From Euglena gracilis (lineage: Eukaryota > Euglenida > Euglenophyceae > Euglenales), in the NCBI GenBank assembly GCA_039621445.1, contig CP154956.1, positions 29,642,667 to 29,706,666 on the forward strand: a stretch of DNA of 64,000 bases, in the 5' to 3' direction. Positions 1 to 11,981 of the stretch are shown here, piece after piece. The position numbers were made by a program, and so were the translations under genes. The notes beneath the pieces are model-generated. The model was not told where the DNA came from. It searched no databases and saw only the letters and a list, made by a program, of their open reading frames with translations. The first letter of the stretch is position 1. Each line of letters starts with the position of its first letter.

Positions 1-507
1 TACATACGTACATACGTACATACGTACATACGTACATACGTACATACGTACATACGTACATACGTACATACGTACATACGTACATACGTACATACCTTCA
101 GACACATAGACAGACAGACAGACAGACATTCATACATGCATACATGCATGCATGCATGCATACATACATACATACATACATACATACATACATACATACA
201 TACATACATACATACATACATACATACGTACGTACATACATACGTAAATACGTACATACGTACATACGTACATACGTACATACGTACATACGTACATACG
301 TACATACGTACATACGTACATACGTACATACGTACATACGTACATACGTACATACGTACATACGTACATACGTACATACATACATACATACATACATACA
401 TACATACATACATACATACATACATACATACATACATACATACATACATACATACATACATACATACGTACGTACATACATACATATGTATGTATGTATG
501 TATGTAC

Positions 508-538
<31 letters not shown>

Positions 539-733
539 TGTATGTATGTATGTATGTATGTATGTATGTATGTATGTATGTATGTATGTATGTATGTATG
601 TATGTATGTATGTATGTATGTATGTATGTATGTATGTATGTATGTGTGTATGTGTGTATGTGTGCATGTATGCATATATATGTATATATATGTATGTATG
701 TATATATATATGTATATATATATATGTATATAT

Positions 734-766
<33 letters not shown>

Positions 767-776
767 GTATTGCATG
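1..776. repeat. Tetranucleotide microsatellite block, self-complementary
   Basis: The block is almost pure 4-8 bp repeats: TACG/TACA units (1-100), CATA (150-230), GTACATAC (240-380), CATA (380-470), then TATG (482-660) and AT-rich ATGTAT (660-770). CATA and TATG arrays are reverse complements lying head to head, so the strand could fold into one long hairpin. Long ORFs here are pure IHTY/MYVC repeats and are not genes. Confidence 0.95.
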
Positions 777-2859
777 CATGTACATCTACCCCCCCCCCCT
801 TGTTGAATTGTCTGACAAATCAGCAGGGACAAGCGTGCTGACAACTTCCCAGGGAGGCAAAGAGAGTAAGGGCCCTGAAGAAAGCAACTTTCCCGGGTGC
901 ATGACAATCTCACAAACAACTTCCCAGGGTAAACAAAAACCATCCACATGAGCCAATTGCAATATACCCCCCAGAGGGCCAAATTTTTGCGGGGGGGAAT
1001 GGTTTGATCTGGTTCCCTTTTTTTTTTTTGGAAAAAACGCCTATTTTTAGGAATCAGGTTAGGGTTATAGACGGATTTCTGTAAGGGTCACGGAAATTGA
1101 AAAAGGAAATTCGGCCCCGTTCTGGAACTTCTGGAAGTTGGGTGACACTTAGGCAAAAAGTGCTTGTAAAAATCTTCCGAAATTGGACTGAACTTCCAGC
1201 TGAACTTTGTCCCTGAATTGGGCCAACCGTTGGCGCGTCGATCCAAAAAAAATCAAACCCCATTCCCAGAAAATTGACCACACCCTTCCTGAATCTGATA
1301 AAAATTGTCCAATGTTCCCTCACACACCTTAAAGCGGTCCGCGGGGTGCCCGGCTCCTTTGGTGCAGCTAGCGCATGGCGAACGTGGAAAGCCACCAGCG
1401 CCCCCCCACGAACCCCACGAGCAAACATGCGATTTGAAGGGGGGAGACTCTCGGTGGCATCCCAGCGCCCCTCATGTCACATCATTTGATGCAGGGTACC
1501 TACGCCTCTCAACGCTCAACGGAGGGCGCCAACCGTCCTTCAATCATTCGACAGGGCTCACAAACTTACCACAGAGCAGCGAACAATGCCACGGGGAAAT
1601 GCAAAATGAGAAGACAAAAAAAGCGAGGAAGCCATTTTTATATGGCTTCAACATATGTGAAGTGGAGATGGCGGGCTACAAGCAGCTCATACCCCAAACG
1701 AGTTATGGGGGTGCTTGTGCGCGTGTTTCCTCTCGAACAAATTGAGGAGAGCAACGAAACGGCATGCACCCGGGAGCTGGGGTGGCCGGGAAGCGATTCG
1801 GCGATGGGCGGCGCGGGCGGACGCGCCGCAACGGTCGGCGGGGGTGGGGGCGGAGGGGGCGGCGGTGGAGCAACGGGCGGCGTGGGCCGGGAGCCCGCGC
1901 CGAAACTCACAAAGCATGTGGGACGTCTTCCTTCGGCGGGCAGGGGCCCTCGTCGTACCACATGCCCCCCCCCCCCCCCAGGCAATGCCGACCTCCCACC
2001 CCTCCGCACAGTTCTCTGGGAGGTACATTCTGTGGTGTCCCGGTGGGTGGAAACCAAAACAATTTGGGGGGGGGGCAGTTGACAGACCACCTGGGGCCAC
2101 CAGAATGGTGTGGGGGTGGAAACCATCGAGAAATGACCGCCTCATCTCCCAACCGTACCGATTGCCCGGGTGCCTTCCCGCCAAGACACGGCCACGCCCC
2201 AGGAATGTGTTGCTGAGACAGGGGGGGGGGGTTGTCAATGACATGCTGCGTCTTGGACAAGAGGAGGGGAGGGTTTCCACTCCCCTCCGAAGAGCTGTCA
2301 CGTGACAGATCGGCGGGGGCTGTGAGGGACCCTGGACGCGTTGGGCACGATTCGAAGGGCTGTGCCCAGCCGAACGGTAAGGCTCGTGACAGAAGCGTCC
2401 GTGGGGCGGGGAGAGGACAAGGCCAGGTAACCCCATTGCGGTGCCACAGGGGCCGGGGGAGGGGGTGGGCCCGCCTGTGACTGCAATTTCTCAGCCGCCT
2501 GGGGGTGGGAACGGTTGACCAAACGAAAAAACGCTCAGCCCACTTGGGTGGCACAACCGCCTTTGTTGGGACTCAATGAATGGCGCCGTGTGCGTGGAAA
2601 CGACAAGGGATGACATTCCCGCCATGGGTGTCTTCAGTGTGGCAAAAATGCTCGGGCAATTCCATTGTGAACGCCGTGTGTGCGCGTGCTGGGGGGGGGG
2701 GCGCCTGGGCGGATGCAGTTCGGAGACACAATGAGGGCGTCGGAAGTAAACTGCTGTGCGCTCTGACATGGCTGTCCAGAGCCTCCACATCCACTTCCAA
2801 GGCCGGGAACCCTTGGGAGGGGCTGCCGGTCGGTAAGGCGGTGTAGCCTGTGGGAGAAA
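777..2859. other. Intergenic DNA, no gene recognised
   Basis: I see no conserved protein in this stretch. It holds several C/G homopolymer tracts (789-799, 1966-1979, 2067-2076, 2219-2230) and a very GC-rich segment at 1780-1900. Open frames on both strands are proline/arginine/alanine-rich and typical of GC-rich noncoding DNA. Confidence 0.5.
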
Positions 2860-2989
2860 ATGTGTGTGTGTGTGTGCGTGCGTGCGTACGTGCGTGCGAG
2901 CGCGCGAATGCGTGAATGTACTCTCTCTCTCCGTGTGTGTTTGTATGTGTGTGGGTGTGTGTTTTGTGTGTATGTGAATGCATGCAGTG

Positions 2990-3021
<32 letters not shown>

Positions 3022-3035
3022 TGTGCGTGCGTGTG

Positions 3036-3067
<32 letters not shown>

Positions 3068-3085
3068 TGTGTGTGTGTGTGTGTT
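2860..3085. repeat. GT / GCGT microsatellite
   Basis: Imperfect (GTGC)n and (GT)n runs border the tandem duplication that follows. Confidence 0.9.
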
Positions 3086-3124
3086 CCTGTCTGTTTGTGG
3101 TTTGTGAACACAGGCAGGCTGAAT

Positions 3125-4112
<988 letters not shown>

Positions 4113-6823
4113 ACACACCCACCCACCCACACAGACACACTATCCACCTACCCACGCAGAGACATTCCTGACAAAAAAGAACACAGAGAGTATCAAAAGA
4201 TGCACACCTGGGAAATGGCATTTTATCAACGGAGGTGGTAAATTATGTTCTCGAGATTTCCGGTTGGCGTAGAACAGGAAATATCTTGCCTCTAATTGAA
4301 AGGGATGGTGCAGGCTTGATTGCACTGCATACACAATCAAAATGAATCATCTAACCCACAACTGCGCTATTCTGTACTTCAATTATTCGTAAAGAGGGTA
4401 CATGAGTTGGAATAGAGACATTCCATTGGGATTGGTACAATTATATATAAAACTGGTCCAAATCACAGCAAAACATGAGGGGCTTCAAAAGGAAGCATCC
4501 TGAGGGGGGGGGGGGAGTGGGTCCAGGGAATAAACTGGCAATTGTCAAAAAAAATTTTCGAAAATTTTGGAGTCAGAAAAATTTCGGCGCACAGAAAATA
4601 GGTCAAAAATGGGAGATACCAACTGCCTCTGATGGGGTACCCAATCAACTTGAACCATTACCCCGACCCCCCGTGGGGACCCCCCGACCGACCCTTCCCC
4701 CCGGGTCCAAACTGCTTCAAATGAAATGACAATAAACTTGGAAACAAAAAAGAAACCAAAACCATTTCGGGTGATTCGTTGGCTTAAAGGGGCTCAACTG
4801 GGCAAATCACTGTCTGGGAAGGTGGGCGGCCACCTGCCAAAGACTAAGAGGTGGGGCTGGGAGTTCCTCCCCGCCCGACATGGTCTTTTCAAAAGAAATA
4901 CCACGTTTGAGTGTCAAAGACGTTGAAGTAGGTTTTAAGGGAAACCTGAACGATTCAGTTTTCATTTCTTTTTTTTGCGAATTTCAGGGATACCAGCTGT
5001 ACACAAAAAAATCATTCCCCTGATTCTTTGAGTGTATGCTCGTTCATTGTCCATTTCGATGGTATTTCAAAAATGCACCCCCCTCCCCCAGAAAACAGTC
5101 TCACCAACCACAATGGCCACCATGCTGATTTCGGGTCCAGGTTGTTGGGCCATCTGATGAGACAATATCTCACATGATAAAGCTTCGAGATTTTCTGCAA
5201 CATCGAAATTCGAGAAATTTAGCATAATACACACACATGCGAAAAGTCCCTTCTCGGGAAGAAAAACTTGAAAAGGTTAGGTCAGAACCAAGGGGGTGGT
5301 ATTTGGACCATACCACTGCCCACCATACCACTCCCCCAGTTGTCACCTGCGAGTGTAAGCCCAAATGACAGCTTCCTGGAGAGTCAGCCCAAGCTGAAAC
5401 CCCCGCCCCCGGGAATTTTTATTCCGCGGAGCAGAGACGGTGCTTCAGATACTTGCCAGTTGGCACATGGACCATGCACATTCCCTCCTGCCCGTTGTTC
5501 ACAGGAAGCAAGCCGTGGGTGGGGGTCTCGGGCTGTCCAGAGCCCCATGTCGCGGGGCCCGATCCAAGCAGGACAACTGTTACAGCGGCGGTTGAGCGGT
5601 GGCATACTCCCATGTATGGTGGAGCTGGGGGGCGACAGGAGAGCAACTACCGCCGTGGCGTGCAGGCACAAAAACGGGCACTTAAATCCCCTTTCTGATG
5701 GCACTGGCGGCCAAATGGGCAAGGCTGCTGCGGCATGATGGGGTGCCCACAACCTTCCAGTCTCCGCAAAAGATGCTCTCTGGCTGGAGGCCGCTAAAAG
5801 ATTTGTGCTCGGCCTGCATACAGACCCTACAGTCCCTGGCCGTATATTTTTCGGTGAGGGGGGAGGGACTTTCAACCTTTTCACCACACTTTTCCCATCC
5901 GACATTGTAAAAAGAGCACATGTGCATGAACCTTGGACATGTTTCTTTAAAGCTTTAAATCTCAAAGCGTTAAACCCCAAGTTGCATTTCCACCAAAAAA
6001 ATGCCCAAACTGCACATGTGCGCAAAATCGACAGGTCAAGCCTTCAATCACGATAAATAATTAGCAATTTCACAAGGTGGCCTCTCCTTCGGGTGAATTT
6101 GAAGACTTTTGGGGCTTGTTTTGGTCCTGAAGAGAGGGGGGGACTTTCACACCAAGACATTTCACCAAAATTTTAAAACCAGGAAAAATCGCCAAAAAAT
6201 GGGTGGGAACTTTCAGGGGGGTATTCGCCCAGGGCCCGTAGCACTGCGGTGGGAGGAAAAAAACTGGACAAATCGTTCCAGATCCAGTCCAAGCTTCTCA
6301 TAGAAGCCCATAGTAGGCACCTCCCCCACCCCCCGAGGGGGGCTGGCAATCTGGCAATGTATTTTGGGTCCCATCCCAGGCCGATCGACACAATTCCCCT
6401 TGAAAATATTTTCAGGCCCTCGGTAAGTTGGAGGAGGGGATGACACAGTGCTGAACACGCGAGGGACATCAACCCCAGTGACACGATACGTCGAAGGGCA
6501 GAGCGGGAGAGGTGATTCGGAGTCAATTGCACACCGACATGCAACGTGACACACGGCCGCGGCAGTGGTGGGAGAGACGCGCCGGGAAAGGCAACTTGGT
6601 AGGATCAGCCAGCAGTGACCGGCAGGTTGGTGGCGCGGAGCACCCCCTTGTCTCGTGCTGCACAAACCCAAAGCCCCCTTAACACCCGATGGAAGAACCA
6701 CACCCGACCACTGACAGAATAAACATACTCCAGACAAGGGGCGCAAATTTGCGTGGGCATGGACTGGGGTCAAGTTAATTGTTGAAAGGACAAATATCGG
6801 TGGTAGTGGTCCCAAAACGGTGG
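4113..6823. other. Intergenic DNA, no gene recognised
   Basis: No recognisable protein or RNA gene. The minus strand between 5400 and 5700 has codon-like GC-rich reading frames, but I could match them to no family and saw no convincing splice pattern. Confidence 0.4.
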
Positions 6824-7247
6824 TGTAAACCCCCCCCCAAAAATAAGACCCCCCCCATAAAATGGACCCCCCAAAATAAGACCCCCCCTGGCCGGTCCGA
6901 GCAAAAATCAATGAAAATGGACCCCCCCCCATAAATAAGACCCCCCCTGCCGGCGCGAAGCGCCGGATTTTTGAAAAAAGGGCCATTTTTGGGCGGTAAA
7001 TCTGTCATTTTGGGACAGTTTCCATACAATTCAGCATATTTTCCCCTATTTGTCTGGCGCGAAGCGCCGACCTTTTCGAAAAATGCTATTTTGGGGGGCA
7101 TTTTTGGACATTTTGGGGGGGTCGAAAATTTTCCAGCAAAAATCCATAAAATGGACCCCCCCCCCATGAATAAGACCCCCCCTCGGGCTTTCCAGCAACC
7201 GACCCATGAAATGGACCCGGGGTCTTATTTTTTGGGGGGGGGTTATA
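6824..7247. mobile_element. Nonautonomous G-tract TIR element (AAATAAGACC family)
   Basis: The left end (TAAAC, C-tract, AAAAATAAGACC) and the right end (GGTCTTATTTTTTGG, G-tract, TTATA) are inverted copies. Inside are more C/G tracts and two GGCGCGAAGCGCC hairpins (about 6953 and 7058). Related ends occur near 18480-18808, 24120-24480 and 25900-25965. No coding capacity is visible. That it is a transposon is inferred from the inverted ends and the copies. Confidence 0.55.
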
Positions 7248-7381
7248 AAAAGAAGCAGAAACCTGAAAATGACCCAGAAAGTTTGGGTGGTTTCCTTTAA
7301 ATGGCCTAGAAATATTTCATCACTTTTCCAACGTCCAATTTTGTTCAAACAATATGTATACATCTTCATAAAAATACACAC

Positions 7382-7542
7382 ACATACAGGCATGCATGCA
7401 TGCATACATACATACATACATACATACATACATACATACATACATACATACATACATACATACATACATGCATACGTACATACGTGCATGCATGCATATG
7501 TACATACCATATGTACAGACAGACAGACAGACAGACAGACAC

Positions 7543-7601
<59 letters not shown>

Positions 7602-7676
7602 CATACATATACATATACATATACATATACAGATACAGATACAGATACAGATACATATACAGCACATATCCACACA
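7382..7676. repeat. CATA and ATACAT microsatellites
   Basis: (CATA)n at 7400-7470, (CAGA)n at 7516-7540 and (ATACAT)n at 7545-7670 lie immediately left of the Tc1/mariner element. Confidence 0.93.
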
Positions 7677-7678
7677 TA

Positions 7679-8857
7679 CAGTGCGGTGTTTTTACAATAC
7701 ACTGGTGCAAAAGTCTTTACGACCCCCGTAAACAGGGTGCTTCTGAGCCGGATAATTCCAGGGGTAAGGGTGCGTGCTGTGTGCTCGTTTGGATTTGTGT
7801 ATTTTTTTTTCATGTCCGCATACCTCCGCGTCCTTTCTCAGATTTACAGAATGCCTTCTCCGCAAAAGAATGCGGCTGAAGGGCGCAGGGAGAAGATTAT
7901 AGAGCTACACTTGCTTGGGTGCAACAACTGTGAAATATCCAAGAGGTTTGGTGTAACGGAGGGCTGTGTCCGGTACACAATCAAAAAGTGGAAAGCGGAC
8001 AATAAGCCTGTGGATGCGAAAGGTAGTCCAATCGTGAAAGACAAGCCAAAGAGTGGCAGACCTTCAGAAATGACTGCCAGGTTCGCCATTCCCTTCGAAT
8101 CCTCTTTTGTACCAAAATCTTTTTTCAGGTATCGGCGGAAGATACTCAATGCGAGTCAAAAGCACCCATTTGGTCTTCCCGTAGAATCGCGGACAGCTTG
8201 CACAAACATTTTGTGGAGGGGGTTGTTCAAACCTGTCCAGGCCAAAGAGTCCCGGTGTTCAAGGTTTTGGAGACCGGTAAATTTCATTTCGTCATCCCAG
8301 GTCCCCCGCAAGTTTTCTCAGTGGACCGTTCGCAGGCTGTTGAAGAATCATGGGTTTTACAGTTGCTCACAAGCCTTTGCTGTCTGCCTCCCAGATCAAC
8401 AAGAGGATGGCTATCGCCGAAAAGTTTTCTGATTTCAACTGGGAAAGAGTTATTTTTTTGCGACGAAAAAATCTTTCGAATTCGACCTGGAGGGCGGGTG
8501 CGAGTTTGGAGGCGTCGTGCAGCTGCAGGGGCGTGTGTTTAATAGCAAATCTGACCTATGGGTTGCCTTAAGGCTGCTTTTGAGGCTATCCCACCTGCCG
8601 CCATTCTGTCGTTATATCGTTCCCTTCCTGACCGTGTCGCGGCTGTAAGAGCAGATGGCAGTCACACAAAATACTGAGAAGACGCTGGAGAGATCCTCTG
8701 CCTTTGCCTTGCTTGCTTGCACACCTGGTCGATGCATCATGTGGATGGATTCCGCTTCACTGCAATATTGTAAGAAAAGCATTTTGGGTGAAAAAATTTT
8801 TGGGGGTCGTAAAGACTTTTGCACCAGTGTATCGTAAAAAACTTATGCACCACACTG
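7679..8857 (+). mobile_element. Tc1/mariner element with TA target duplication
   Basis: Both ends start CAGTG(C/T)GGTG when read inward and share an inverted block of about 35 bp beginning ATACACTGGTGCAAAAG (left 7698-7727, right 8800-8833 on the opposite strand). The element is flanked by TA at 7677-7678 and 8858-8859, the hallmark target duplication of this superfamily. It is 1.18 kb, shorter than an intact Tc1-type element of about 1.3-1.6 kb, and its transposase is broken, so it is probably dead. The right terminal repeat has about 7 extra bases near its outer end. Confidence 0.93.
7851..8545 (+). pseudogene. Decayed Tc1/mariner transposase
   Basis: The reading frame starts at 7851 with a clear paired-like helix-turn-helix (residues about 10-50, including GCNNCEISKRFGVTEGCVRY) followed by a GRP linker motif. 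The catalytic part is shifted between frames: NWERVIFL lies in one frame (about 8437-8460) and the DEKIF metal-binding motif continues in another (about 8461-8475), followed by a VWRR-like segment. The rest of the catalytic domain cannot be followed, so the C-terminal third is lost or scrambled. It cannot make an active enzyme as it stands. Confidence 0.85.
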
Positions 8858-10575
8858 TATAGATATAACGTATCCCCGACCCCCCCCTTGTGGTGGGGTC
8901 TGTGCATCGGTCTTGCTTATCAGGACTCCAGGGCAGGTTCCAGGGTGGCCCACAGTGAGTCCGGGGGAGCGGGGTGACCGAGCCTCCGCCGGCCCGCAGT
9001 CCGTGACCACGATGCGGCCTGCTGGGCGGCCGGTCTCGGGGTCGGCGCCGGCCAGCGCGCGCTGGTGGACCTGCGTCAGCACATCCAGCCCGTGGCGCAC
9101 CCGGCCAAAGGCGGCCGCAGCGGCGCATCCTTCCCCGTTTCCGAGGGCGGGACTCGTGTTTGTTATCGGCCTCTGACGTGTCGCGTGCCCACACACACCG
9201 AACGCTTGTGCGCGTGCATGTGTGCATGTGTGTGTGTGTGTGTGCGTGTGTGTGTGTGTGTGTGCATGTGTGTGTGTGTGTGTGTGTGTGCGTTAATCCC
9301 CAAAGGCCATTGATGCCTGCGTTCTTGTGTGTGCGCATACATATGCACCATTCGTTGTGCACACGAGCAGAGGAAGAGAGATGAAATAACACAGTGAAGA
9401 CACATTACGAAATGCGATGCGGGCCCAAACATTGCCGCGGCGCGCGGGGTACGCCGCTGGGCGACCAGCCGCCCGTCCAGCCAGGGGGCCGGGCAGGTCG
9501 TGATGATGAACTGGCTGCCGTTGGTGTTGGGCCCTGAGTTGGCCATGGACGCAGCCACCCCCACACCTCCGGGGGGGGGGGTCACTGAGGCTGGATTCCA
9601 GTCAGAGCAGAACGCTGAGCTGTAGACGTACAGACAGACAGACATATACAAATACATATACATATGCATGTACATCTACAAATACATGTACATAAGCATA
9701 TGCATATACATATGCATACACAAATACATGTACAAATACATGTACACATACATATACACATACATATACCTATACCTATACATATACAGATACATAAACA
9801 TAGACACATACATATACATAGACATAAACATGTACATATACATGTACATATACCCACCTGGGCTACCACTGCAACCCGCTTGAAAAGCCGGCGACAGCTT
9901 CATTTCTCACATGAGAGTGTGGGGGCAGGCCAGGACACCGGCCTGGTCGTGGGGCACGCTGAAGCCCTCGTCGTCGAAGAGCGGGCCATAGATGGACTCC
10001 TGGCCCTTGCCGTCCTCCCGGCCGCTCAGGTCGCCCCCCTGCACCATGAAGTCCGTCGCGCGGTGGGGGCAGCGAGGGGGGGGGGAACTCCAGACAGCTC
10101 GACCCAAAACCAGCACGTGGGAGTTCGGCCGGTCCCCCTCCTGGGCGAATGATGGACCCCCGGTACACGTTGGCGGCCGGGAACCGGGTGAGGGGGCAGG
10201 GGGGCGTTCAAGTGTTCACCGGAAGGCATCCAGCGGTTCAAAACGGTGCCCCCCTTGAAATCATATGCCATGCATATCCACCTTGCGACTCTGAGATTCA
10301 TTGAAAGGAAAACTTGACCACAAAACAAAGGAATCGGAACACGGACGGGAACGAAGGTCACTGCTGGGTCCCGGGGCAGTGATGGGGACCTTGGACTTCC
10401 CCTTCTCCGGGACGTGGGGCCCGACGCACAACACGCGGAAGTTCTCCGCGGTGCGGGGACACGCGTTGGCGAACAGCTCGAACTCCACGCGGCCGAGGGG
10501 CTTCCCGTCCGCGCTGAACTCCAGGAAGACGTGGCGGCAGGGGCCCCTCCGGAAGTGGAATGGGATGTGGCACAT
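8843..10575 (-). CDS. Cyclophilin-type peptidyl-prolyl isomerase, five exons
   Basis: Exons on the minus strand: 10390-10575 (3' edge approximate), 10147-10191, 9928-10064, 9463-9546 and 8843-9112. Visible landmarks in order: [72 protein letters not shown] and IVVTDCGPA. The family catalyses cis-trans isomerisation of Xaa-Pro bonds. Catalytic Arg, Phe, Met and Gln of the HRxxxFMxQGG loop, the Asn of MAN and the Trp of WLDG are present. Positions equivalent to CypA Phe113 and His126 appear as Ile and Leu, so activity or drug binding may be altered. Two introns (10065-10146, 9113-9462) fit the CAG...CTG rule and restore the frame. The start ATG at 10575 is a guess; an upstream exon is possible. 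Past GPA the frame runs 47 more codons and stops inside the Tc1 terminal repeat. Confidence 0.9.
9113..9462 (-). other. Nonconventional intron, cyclophilin, 350 bp
   Basis: It begins gccCAG and ends CTGcggcc. The flanks GGTCGCC and GGCCGCC are a 6-of-7 direct repeat. The join restores LVAFGRV, a perfect match to the family. A (TG)n array lies inside. Confidence 0.88.
9200..9292. repeat. (TG)n microsatellite in cyclophilin intron
   Basis: Imperfect TGTGTG/GCATG run. Confidence 0.9.
9630..9862. repeat. ACATAT/ATGTAC microsatellite in cyclophilin intron
   Basis: Imperfect hexanucleotide repeats of ACATAC, ATATGC and ATGTAC fill most of the intron between the exons ending at 9928 and starting at 9546. 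Confidence 0.9.
10065..10146 (-). other. Nonconventional intron, cyclophilin, 82 bp
   Basis: It begins gccCAGGAGGG and ends CCTCGCTGccccc, so the ends pair (CAGGAGGGGG against CCCCCTCGCTG). No GT/AG is present. Cutting exactly at N3-CAG and CTG-N5 gives the expected IHRATDFM loop. Confidence 0.85.
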
Positions 10576-10638
10576 GGCAGCCGTCGGAAGGTGTGAGAGA
10601 TGAAGCACCAAAAAACATTGCACCACACACAAACCACA

Positions 10639-10712
10639 ACCGCAAACCACAAACCACAAACCACCACCGCCGCCGCCGCCGCCGCCGCCACCACCACCAC
10701 CACCACCAGCAG
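10639..10712. repeat. Trinucleotide (CCR)n run
   Basis: AACCACAA copies pass into (GCC)n and (ACC)n triplets upstream of the cyclophilin gene. Confidence 0.85.
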
Positions 10713-10719
10713 CAGCACA

Positions 10720-11981
10720 ATAGCACATATATAATCAGAAACAATTCCGTCCTCTCAATCCACCCACACACCATTTGGCCAATGGTGTATGGGTTGGTTT
10801 GGAATGGGGGAGTAACGATATCAAGAGTGACCCTGTGTGAGGGTTATCCTTCTGCCCATCGGCCAGTGTGAGGGGCATCTTGAGGTCCCTTCGGCTGGCC
10901 GCATGCTTGGGCTTTGCGGGCATTGCCCGATGTGAGGGACCAGTCGGACCAGCGGAGGAGTCTGGCACTCTGTTGGGCAACAGGAAGTCTGCCAGTGGGA
11001 CGTGGGCATTTGGGTTTTCTTTTGCAGAAAGATATGGGGCTTTTCTGTGTGTGTACATGTTACTATTATTATTATTGTACGTGCTGTTATTGTTATTTGC
11101 ATGGTTGGTGTGGATGATAATTATGTGAATAAACCACCCTCATCTGCGTTGAATGGTGCGTATTTGCGTGTGTGGGTGTTCCTCTGTGCATGTGTGTGTG
11201 TGTGTGTTTGTGTGTAAGGGTGTACATGCGAGGTGTGTGTGTGGGTGGGTGGGTGGGTTTGTGGATGGGCGTTATTGGCGTGGACGGGCAACTACTTTGG
11301 GCGGCATTTTTCAGGAGCCTTTGGGGTTTCCTCCAAGGAGGCACTTCCTGACAATGAGTGAGGAGGTTCTTCGTCCATGCAAGCATCATCTCCTCCGGGG
11401 GGAAATTATCAATGACAGGATGGCCACTCCCCGGTGAGGAATATCGTCGGAATTGGCCCAGCAAAATTCCTCACATGGATCCTAGTCAGGGCTTCACTGA
11501 CAACCTCTAAACGAGGAGATGGTTTGGAACTATGGTCTTGTGCATCCTTTGGCTTAAACCTAAAACCCAATCTCAGCAAATTATATTATTTAATCATTAT
11601 TCCATTGAAAAAAAAGGGATTAAATCAGGGGACAGGGTTGGATTCCTGGGACTGTCTGCAATCCGATTTCACACTGGTTCTCATTTGGCGAATGCCACAT
11701 CCGAGTCTCCCAAGTTGCTGGCAAGCAGGGGACGCCGAACTCTTGGCACAGGGATGCGCCTTGCTTTGAAACCGAGCGCAACGAGGGGAGGGTGAGAGGG
11801 GGGCGGGGAAGCAGAAGGCAGCGGGCAGGGTTGGAGGTGACGAAGGGATGCCACCGCAACACCACGCCGCTGGCCCGCCAGCCGAGTCGGGGCGTCGCGG
11901 CACTGCCGGAGGGAGGTGAAGGGTGGGGGAAGGGCAGGGCGGCGGACCGCGGATCGGCCGGGGCAAGGCACCCGCCGGGGC
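10720..11981. other. Intergenic DNA between ANKRD39 and cyclophilin genes
   Basis: About 1.3 kb with no recognisable gene. It contains short (ATT)n and (TG)n tracts around 11060-11260. It is the likely 3' flank of the ankyrin gene and 5' flank of the cyclophilin gene. Confidence 0.5.

Noticed and set aside
98-982. Long open frames of IHTY or MYVC repeats
   Set aside because: They are translations of tetranucleotide microsatellites and run in several frames and both strands.
1638-2554. Proline-rich GC-rich frames as a gene
   Set aside because: No conserved motif and open in many frames because of base composition.
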